Of a stretch of DNA of 26,154 nucleotides, positions 21,630 through 26,154 are shown in pieces. The notes beneath the pieces are model-generated. The model was given only the letters and a program-made list of their open reading frames with translations, had not been told where the DNA came from and searched no databases. Each line of letters opens with the position of its first letter. Positions within the stretch are counted from its first letter, which is position 1. Location of the stretch: positions 1-26,154 of the forward strand of contig CAZWUU010000009.1 of the NCBI GenBank assembly GCA_964637485.1, given 5' to 3'. Both the position numbers and the translations under genes were made by a program. Source of the stretch: C7867-002 sp964637485 (GTDB taxonomy: Bacteria; Patescibacteriota; Minisyncoccia; Phycocordibacterales; PALSA-1337).

Positions 21630-22229
21630 ATGAATAAACAAGCTTTTATTTTTATCGGCCGAGCTGGTTCTGGCAAGGGAACACAGTCGAAAATGCTCGT
21701 AGATGCACTCAGGGCAAGGGACTCATCTCGAAGAATCATAGACGTGGAGGCTGGAGTCGAGTTTCGAAAATTTATAAGCGGTTCATCATTTACTGCAAAA
21801 TTAGGCAAGGAAATTGTCGATAAGGGAGATCTCATGCCGGAATTCATGCCGATATATCTTTGGGCATCGGCTCTCATTAACAATTTTACTGGCGATGAAC
21901 ATATAGTTTTCGATGGAACACCGAGAAAAGTATTGGAAGCCGAGACTTTGGACTCTGCCTTTCCTTTTTATGGATTTGGCAAGCCGTGGGTCATATATCT
22001 GAATATTAGTGATGAGGAGTCTACAAAAAGATTGCTTGGCCGAGCTGTAGAAGGTCGAAAAGACGATCAAATGTCTGCTATAGAACGACGTAGAAAAGCA
22101 TTTTCTGCCGATGTTTTGCCAACAATCGAATATTTCAGAAAACATGAAGGATCGCATTTTCTAGATATTGATGCCATGGGAACGCCAGAGGAAATACACG
22201 CAAACATTGTTAAAAAACTAGGTCTCTAG
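21630..22229 (+). CDS. adk: Adenylate kinase
   Basis: Adenylate kinase balances AMP, ADP and ATP. The 199-residue protein shows the P-loop GRAGSGKGTQ (10-19) and the AMP-binding segment FDGTPRKVLEAETLD, where the usual FPR reads TPR. The lid is short (GRAVEGRKDDQ with ERRRKAF), without the zinc-type cysteines. The neighbourhood secY-adk-map is the common bacterial one. As in many short-lid enzymes, a related nucleoside monophosphate kinase activity cannot be excluded from sequence, but position and motifs favour adk. Confidence 0.88.
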   Translation: MNKQAFIFIGRAGSGKGTQSKMLVDALRARDSSRRIIDVEAGVEFRKFISGSSFTAKLGKEIVDKGDLMPEFMPIYLWASALINNFTGDEHIVFDGTPRKVLEAETLDSAFPFYGFGKPWVIYLNISDEESTKRLLGRAVEGRKDDQMSAIERRRKAFSADVLPTIEYFRKHEGSHFLDIDAMGTPEEIHANIVKKLGL

Positions 22230-22241
22230 TATTCTCATTCG

Positions 22242-23009
22242 ATGATATCCATAAAGACAAAGCAGGATATAAGCATATTACGTGAGGGGGGCAAACGTCA
22301 CGCCTTCATATTGAAGGCTATCGCAAATATGGTTAAACCTGGCGTATCTGCATTGGATTTAGAATTGGAAGCACAAAAACTCATAAGAGAAGGTGGCGAT
22401 AAGGCCGCATTTCTCAATTACAAACCAAGTGGTGCAAAAAGGCCTTATCCGGCCGCGCTTTGCGTATCAATAAATGATGAGGTGGTTCACGGCATTCCGA
22501 ATGAGAAGGAAAAAATCTTGAAGGAAGGTGATATTGTCAGTCTCGATCTGGGTCTCGTACACAAGGGTCTCATCACAGATGCGGCAGTGACTGTTCCGGT
22601 CGGGAATGTGTCGAAGGATGCATCAAGATTATTGGCTGTAACAAAGGAGGCGCTTATGGCCGGTATTCGGGCCGCGAAAGGTGGCAAAAGGGTAGGAGAT
22701 ATATCCAGTGCAATTGAAAAAATCGGAGTTGCAAATAGATATGGCATTGTGCAGGAATTGTCGGGACATGGAGTTGGTTACCATGTTCACGAAGATCCAT
22801 TTGTGCCAAATTATGGCGATCCGGGAGTGGGCGATGTTCTGAAACCTGGCATGGTCATAGCCATTGAGCCGATGTTTAATCTAGGAGGTGAAGACATATA
22901 TCTGGATAAGGACGGCTACACTTATCGGACAGAAGATAAAAAGCCTTCAGCGCATTTCGAACACACTATTGTCATCACAAAAGGCGACCCTGAGATTTTG
23001 ACCCAATAG
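22242..23009 (+). CDS. map: Type I methionine aminopeptidase
   Basis: Removes the initiator methionine from new proteins. The 255-residue pita-bread fold has all five expected metal ligands: the two Asp in SLDLGLVHKGLITDAAVTV, the His in GHGVGYHVHE, and the Glu residues in AIEPMF and FEHTIVIT. The length is that of the short bacterial form without an N-terminal zinc extension. It lies 12 bases after adk, in the same transcription unit. Confidence 0.96.
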   Translation: MISIKTKQDISILREGGKRHAFILKAIANMVKPGVSALDLELEAQKLIREGGDKAAFLNYKPSGAKRPYPAALCVSINDEVVHGIPNEKEKILKEGDIVSLDLGLVHKGLITDAAVTVPVGNVSKDASRLLAVTKEALMAGIRAAKGGKRVGDISSAIEKIGVANRYGIVQELSGHGVGYHVHEDPFVPNYGDPGVGDVLKPGMVIAIEPMFNLGGEDIYLDKDGYTYRTEDKKPSAHFEHTIVITKGDPEILTQ

Positions 23010-23026
23010 AAAAATAGTTGTATCAT
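22998..23026 (+). promoter_or_regulatory. Promoter of the ndk gene, predicted leaderless
   Basis: TTGACC at 22998-23003, exactly 17 bp, TATCAT at 23021-23026. The ATG at 23034 is 7 bases after the -10, so transcription should start at or just before it. The -35 lies within the last codons of map. Confidence 0.65.
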
Positions 23027-23033
23027 CTGGCGT

Positions 23034-23648
23034 ATGAAAAAACCTCATTTTAAGCACGAGAGAACTCTCGTTGTTGTGAAGCCGGACGGTGTCCAGAGAG
23101 GACTTATAGGCGAAATCATAAAAAGATTCGAAGCTATAGGTCTAAAATTGGTGGCAATAAAGATGGTGATTCCCGATAAAAATTTTGTAGAAAAACATTA
23201 CACTCTGGATCCACTTTGGATAGAAAAGACTGGATTGAAATCCATAAAAGGATATAAAGATAAAGGACTAAAGCCACTTTCAGATGATCCTGTAAAAGTC
23301 GGTAAAATCACATTGAAAAAATTGATTGACTATGTGACGAGCGGTCCCGTTGTGGCTATGGTCTGGCAGGGAGCACATGCTGTCGATATCGTGCGCAAAC
23401 TGACCGGTGGCACTGAGCCTCTTACGTCGACGGTCGGAACCATCCGTGGAGATTTGATGATAGATTCTTATATGATGGCTGATGAAGATAATAGAGCAGT
23501 GCGTAATGTGATACATTCATCCGGATCTGTGAAAGAAGCTTCCGACGAAATAGCACTTTGGTTTGATTCTAAAGAACTTATTAACTACAACATTGTTCAT
23601 GAGTCCATAATGTACAATGCGACTCTGGACGGAATTTTAAACGACTGA
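23034..23648 (+). CDS. ndk: Nucleoside diphosphate kinase with internal insertion
   Basis: Transfers gamma-phosphate between nucleoside tri- and diphosphates. The N-terminal ERTLVVVKPDGVQRGLIGEII and GPVVAMVWQGAHAVDIVRKLTGGTEP are classic. The catalytic His lies in RNVIHSSGSVKEASDEIALWF, where the family consensus HGSDS reads HSSGS. It is 204 residues long against about 140-150, mainly because of some 35-40 extra residues between HYTL and the DYVTSG helix (about 58-98). The insertion is charged and has no recognised motif. The gene stands alone with its own promoter. Confidence 0.93.
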   Translation: MKKPHFKHERTLVVVKPDGVQRGLIGEIIKRFEAIGLKLVAIKMVIPDKNFVEKHYTLDPLWIEKTGLKSIKGYKDKGLKPLSDDPVKVGKITLKKLIDYVTSGPVVAMVWQGAHAVDIVRKLTGGTEPLTSTVGTIRGDLMIDSYMMADEDNRAVRNVIHSSGSVKEASDEIALWFDSKELINYNIVHESIMYNATLDGILND

Positions 23649-23813
23649 TAATAATATTGTTCTGTTAAGGGGTTTTTACGCGCGTTTTTTGTCATGTTCG
23701 TCAAATGAGTGTCACAACGATGAAAAACACTTGCGAATATTTATTACAATTCTAAAATGTAATAGGTTGCTAAAGTATTAATTCTACAAAATTTTATTTT
23801 TTGGGAGATCGAT
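23649..23813. other. A/T-rich non-coding stretch after ndk
   Basis: No ORF of substance. The first part holds ACGCGCGT followed by six T's (near 23679-23692), which might stop ndk transcripts but is not a convincing hairpin. A weak promoter-like pair TTGCGA (23731-23736) and TAAAAT (23753-23758), 16 bp apart, could drive an RNA through the inverted repeat that follows. Confidence 0.3.
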
Positions 23814-23920
23814 GATCCCGCCCTCTGGATTTAAAGTGATGATTTCAATAGGAAATACATTTATGTCTAATAAGAATGATTTAATAATTATATAGATTAT
23901 TAAATCCAGAGGGCGGGGTC
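23814..23920. repeat. 21-bp inverted repeat flanking a 65-base centre
   Basis: The left arm 23814-23834 and right arm 23900-23920 are complementary over 21 bases with a single G-U in RNA terms. The shared core is CCGCCCTCTGGATTTAA. The centre is A/T-rich and contains small hairpins (ATTTC with GAAAT). The G+C-rich arms contrast sharply with it. It may be a palindromic intergenic repeat, a miniature transposable element or a long RNA hairpin. No target-site duplication or coding sequence is seen. Confidence 0.75.
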
Positions 23921-24004
23921 GGATTCGCGGGTATCTAGGTACTCCGTGTGAGATCACCCACCTGCGTTAAGCGGGTTAAGATACTTTCGCAACCTTACAA
24001 AAAT

Positions 24005-24029
24005 GCTCCGCATATCGCGGGGCTTTTTT
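24005..24029 (+). terminator. Rho-independent terminator
   Basis: GCTCCGC (24005-24011) pairs with GCGGGGC (24017-24023), one G-T included, around ATATC, followed by six T's. It lies just ahead of the nuclease gene's own -10 box, so it ends an upstream transcript, not the nuclease mRNA. Confidence 0.8.
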
Positions 24030-24031
24030 GC

Positions 24032-24037
24032 TATAAT
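24032..24037 (+). promoter_or_regulatory. -10 box TATAAT predicting a leaderless nuclease mRNA
   Basis: A perfect TATAAT only 6 bases before the ATG at 24044. No recognisable -35 because the terminator stem occupies that position. The mRNA would begin at or next to the start codon. Confidence 0.55.
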
Positions 24038-24043
24038 TTGGCC

Positions 24044-25411
24044 ATGAATAAATATCCGAGAGTCTGTTTCGCTACGGGAATCGGTTCTGTTACGGGATCG
24101 AATTTTATTTTGGAATCTGTTTCCGGTAAGCGAATTCTTATTGATTGCGGACTCGTTCAGGGATCGAAGGTGGCTATGGATGTAAATCGAGATCCATTCG
24201 TTTATGATCCGTCTGGCATTCATACGTTGCTTGTAACTCATGCTCATCTAGACCATGTGGGCAGGATACCGAAGCTCGTAAAGAATGGTTTTCGGGGGAT
24301 TATCTATTCGACACCAGAAACGAGAGATCTGGCGGAACTTGTGCTAAATGATGCAGTAAAAATATTGGATGAAGAAGCCAGAAGGGAGGGTGTCTTGCCG
24401 TTATATTCTACAGAAGATGTCGCTGGAGTTTTCCCATTGTGGCAGACGGTGCCTTATCATGAGAATTTGGTCGTGAACGACGACTTCAGTGTGTATTTCA
24501 AAGATGCAGGACATATCCTGGGATCAGCCATGATAGAAATAACGGTGGATGGTAAGAAAATATTATTTTCGGGAGACCTAGGTAATTCGCCATCTCCGCT
24601 TCTCAAAGACACTGAAGCCATAGGCGAAATAGATTATCTGGCCATAGAAAGCACATATGGCAATCGTAATCACGAGCCGAAGGAGGAGAGAAGTCTTAAG
24701 TTAGAAAAGATTATAAATGACACATTGAATCGAGGAGGAACATTGGTCATTCCTGCATTTTCTATAGATAGAACCCAGACACTCATATTTGAAATCAATA
24801 ATATGATGGAGGCCGGCAGAATACCCAGATTCCCCGTTTTTATTGATTCTCCCATGGCCATAAAGGCGACAGAGATATATAAGAAGAATCAAAATCTCTT
24901 CAATGATAAGGTGCGTGATCAGCTCGCCAAGGGTGATGATATATTCAGTTTTCCCGGCTTGGAATATGCCGTTACCTCGGGGGATTCGCGACATGCCAGT
25001 CGTCTAAACAGCGCAAAGATCATCATAGCCGGTTCAGGTATGTCAGTCGGCGGAAGAGTAGTAAGTCATGAAGAGAGATTCTTGCCTGACCCGAAAAATA
25101 CTATACTGCTTGTCGGATATCAGGCGGCTGGCTCATTGGGAAGAGAACTCATGGATGGTGCAAAAAAAGTGAATATATATGGAAAAGAGGTTAAGGTCAG
25201 ATCGAAGATAGAAAAGCTTTATGGTTATTCGGCACATAAGGACAGTGATCATCTGGTCGAATTTGTCGCAGGAGCTACAGAAAGACTCAAGAAAGTATTC
25301 GTCATTCTGGGTGAACCGGCATCATCGATGTTTCTGGCACAGAGACTCAATAATGAACTGGAAGCCAATGCAATAGTTCCCGCAAAGGACACTTATTATG
25401 ATTTAGAATAG
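24044..25411 (+). CDS. Beta-CASP metallo-beta-lactamase ribonuclease (CPSF/Ysh1-like)
   Basis: A predicted RNA-processing nuclease of 455 residues. The metallo-beta-lactamase motif HAHLDH (66-71) is followed by DAGHILGSAMIEI and FSGDLG, which supply further metal ligands. The beta-CASP part shows DSPMAIKATEIY (motif A), GSGMSVGGR and the late His in YSAHKDSDHL. This matches the COG1236 group of exo/endoribonucleases related to CPSF73; the C-terminal domain of RNase J is absent. The start at 24044 is chosen over the upstream in-frame ATG at 23948 because those 32 codons cross the terminator and the -10 box. Role in mRNA decay or RNA maturation is inferred from the family. Confidence 0.92.
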   Translation: MNKYPRVCFATGIGSVTGSNFILESVSGKRILIDCGLVQGSKVAMDVNRDPFVYDPSGIHTLLVTHAHLDHVGRIPKLVKNGFRGIIYSTPETRDLAELVLNDAVKILDEEARREGVLPLYSTEDVAGVFPLWQTVPYHENLVVNDDFSVYFKDAGHILGSAMIEITVDGKKILFSGDLGNSPSPLLKDTEAIGEIDYLAIESTYGNRNHEPKEERSLKLEKIINDTLNRGGTLVIPAFSIDRTQTLIFEINNMMEAGRIPRFPVFIDSPMAIKATEIYKKNQNLFNDKVRDQLAKGDDIFSFPGLEYAVTSGDSRHASRLNSAKIIIAGSGMSVGGRVVSHEERFLPDPKNTILLVGYQAAGSLGRELMDGAKKVNIYGKEVKVRSKIEKLYGYSAHKDSDHLVEFVAGATERLKKVFVILGEPASSMFLAQRLNNELEANAIVPAKDTYYDLE

Positions 25412-25432
25412 ACGAAATTTCCCGGTATTTTA

Positions 25433-25460
25433 AAAACACCAGACGCGAGTCTGGTGTTTT
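25433..25460. terminator. Bidirectional terminator between nuclease gene and rplT
   Basis: AAAACACCAGAC (25433-25444) pairs perfectly with 25449-25460 around GCGA, with A's before and T's after. It serves two convergent transcripts. Confidence 0.9.
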
Positions 25461-25477
25461 CTGTAGCAGGCAGTGTG

Positions 25478-25828
25478 TTATTTTACCAAGGCAACTATTT
25501 TCTTGAATGATTCAGGCTTGTGTTCTGCGAGATGAGCAAGAGATTTTCGGTCTAGTCCGATGCCTTTCTTCTTGGCTGCACCCATAAATTTACTATATGA
25601 CAATTTTTCATCTATCGATCGCAGAGCGGCGTTGATCTTAACATTCCAGAGTCTGCGGAAGTCCCCCTTCTTGTCTCTCCTGTGAGCAAATGCGTATGCC
25701 CCTGCATGCATGAGAGCTTCATTTGCGGCACGCTCATTTGTGGACCTGCGGAATCTAAAGCCTTTTGCCTGTTTCAGGACATTTCGGCGATTTTTCAGTG
25801 CGTTTACTGCTTTCTTAACACGAGTCAT
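25478..25828 (-). CDS. rplT: 50S ribosomal protein L20 (bL20)
   Basis: L20 is an early 50S assembly protein and, in other bacteria, the repressor of the infC-rpmI-rplT operon. The 116 residues show the basic N-terminal arm TRVKKAVNALKNRRNVLKQAKGFR and AYAFAHRRDKKGDFRRLWNVKINAALR. The C-terminal domain contains GLDRKSLAHLAEHKPESFKKIV. The ATG is preceded by AACCACC, with C at -1 and no Shine-Dalgarno. Last gene of its operon, 17 bases after rpmI. Confidence 0.97.
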   Translation of the reverse strand: MTRVKKAVNALKNRRNVLKQAKGFRFRRSTNERAANEALMHAGAYAFAHRRDKKGDFRRLWNVKINAALRSIDEKLSYSKFMGAAKKKGIGLDRKSLAHLAEHKPESFKKIVALVK

Positions 25829-25845
25829 GGTGGTTGATTAATATA

Positions 25846-26034
25846 TTAAAGGTTAATAAGAAATCGGCTCTTGGCATCATTGTTCATATGAATAGCCCTA
25901 GTCTGCCTCTTTGAAGTACTGGTGCGTGTGCGCTCCTTGGCATTGAAATGGTTTTGGCCTGGTTTACGAGCGATGATCTTTCCGGTCCTGGTGACCTTGA
26001 GTCGCTTAGCATATGATTTTACTGTTTTAATCAT
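25846..26034 (-). CDS. rpmI: 50S ribosomal protein L35 (bL35)
   Basis: A small basic 50S protein of 62 residues. The start MIKTVKSYAKRLKVTRTGKI matches the family's KTKSAAKKRFKVTGTGKI type, and the middle has ARKPGQNHFN. The usual KRRLR segment is less regular here. The ATG again follows AATATC, as for several r-protein genes on the other strand. It lies between infC and rplT as is standard. Confidence 0.9.
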   Translation of the reverse strand: MIKTVKSYAKRLKVTRTGKIIARKPGQNHFNAKERTRTSTSKRQTRAIHMNNDAKSRFLINL

Positions 26035-26048
26035 GATATTGATTGATA

Positions 26049-26154
26049 TTATTTCTTTTCAACTATTATAGTGAGACCCTTCGGACCTTTGGTTGTATCT
26101 TGGGCTGTTTTGTACTCTACGGTGATTAGTTTTAGGATTCTTTCCAAACGTTCT
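26049..26154 (-). CDS. infC: Translation initiation factor IF-3, 3' end only
   Basis: The window ends inside this gene. The last 35 codons read through ERLERILKLITVEY, then KTAQDTTKGPKGLTIIVEKK and a stop. This resembles the C-terminal helix and final strand of IF-3, which usually ends near ...RQMxxILxPK. The identification rests mainly on position before rpmI and rplT, the conserved infC-rpmI-rplT order. IF-3 checks initiator tRNA and start codon at the 30S subunit, relevant here because local starts lack Shine-Dalgarno sequences. Confidence 0.72.
   Translation of the reverse strand, partial: ERLERILKLITVEYKTAQDTTKGPKGLTIIVEKK

Larger units (their letters stand above)
23814..24029 (+). ncRNA. 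Candidate structured non-coding RNA
   Basis: The long 21-bp hairpin is followed by a second fold. GTATCT (23931-23936) pairs with AGATAC (23980-23985), closing over an inner hairpin ACCTGC-GTTAA-GCGGGT, with an outer GCG/CGC pair. It ends with a rho-independent terminator (24005-24029). The whole reads like a stand-alone RNA of over 200 nt. Motifs of tmRNA, RNase P RNA, SRP RNA and 6S RNA were looked for and not found. The 5' end is uncertain and the candidate promoter is weak. Confidence 0.35.

Noticed and set aside
23679..23692. Terminator after ndk at ACGCGCGT followed by T's
   Set aside because: The 8-base palindrome leaves no room for a loop, so a stable hairpin is unlikely.
23814..24029. 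tmRNA, RNase P RNA, SRP RNA, 6S RNA or hammerhead ribozyme
   Set aside because: Diagnostic motifs of the first four (such as a tRNA-like CCA end, GAGGAAAGUCC or GGAAGCAGCC) were not found. GUGAUGA followed by a stem near 23837 resembles a hammerhead, but the catalytic GAAA is not in place.
23948..24043. Upstream in-frame ATG extending the beta-CASP nuclease by 32 residues
   Set aside because: The added codons run through a rho-independent terminator and a TATAAT box and encode no conserved residues. The ATG at 24044 gives the family N-terminus.
23940..24043. Riboswitch controlling the beta-CASP nuclease by termination
   Set aside because: A TATAAT box lies after the terminator, 6 bases before the ATG, so the nuclease mRNA most likely begins downstream of the terminator.
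1..26154. CRISPR array, tRNA or rRNA genes, insertion sequences, phage genes
   Set aside because: No spaced direct repeats, no cloverleaf-like segments and no transposase, integrase or phage structural frames were seen on either strand.

Overview
The window looks like a chromosomal segment of a Candidate Phyla Radiation (Patescibacteria) bacterium, most likely a Parcubacteria-type lineage. The grounds are a compact A+T-leaning genome, very short spacers, ribosomal proteins with lysine-rich tails, no rpmD (L30) between rpsE and rplO (a known trait of this radiation), and a chain of core translation genes with no Shine-Dalgarno sequences. The lineage is an inference: there is no rRNA gene here to confirm it.

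Layout. 27-2171 is fusA (EF-G), ended by a strong terminator. 2172-2587 holds a promoter, a 33-codon secreted or membrane microprotein and a structured leader for tuf. 2588-6872 is tuf-rpsJ-rplC-rplD-rplW-rplB. The S10 operon is then interrupted for about 6.3 kb by a 34-codon membrane ORF, a MacA/MacB-like ABC exporter (adaptor, ATPase, permease), and four minus-strand genes: a 78-aa membrane protein, a secreted protein with a VPDSG-type C-terminal sorting signal, an 85-aa membrane protein and an orphan sensor histidine kinase. The r-protein series resumes at 13172 from its own promoter: rpsS-rplV-rpsC-rplP-rpmC-rpsQ-rplN-rplX-rplE, ended by a terminator. A minus-strand gene of unknown function and a structured leader split the spc part, which restarts at rpsN: rpsN-rpsH-rplF-rplR-rpsE-rplO-secY. 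It is followed by adk-map and by ndk from its own promoter. 23649-24043 is non-coding, with a 21-bp inverted repeat and a possible structured RNA ended by a terminator. A beta-CASP metallo-beta-lactamase ribonuclease follows. The window closes on the minus strand with rplT, rpmI and the 3' end of infC.

Together these genes make the elongation factors, most of the universally conserved ribosomal proteins, the Sec channel, and enzymes for N-terminal methionine removal and nucleotide balance. The inserted block deals with the cell envelope and signalling.

Two initiation styles are visible. Genes inside r-protein operons start after an A/U-rich stretch, nearly always with a pyrimidine (mostly C) just before ATG. 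Several single or operon-leading genes have an extended -10 box 6-9 nt before the start codon, which predicts leaderless or nearly leaderless mRNAs. The least expected items are the VPDSG-type sorted protein, the altered EF-Tu switch I, the split ribosomal operons and the unassigned RNA/inverted-repeat region before the beta-CASP nuclease.
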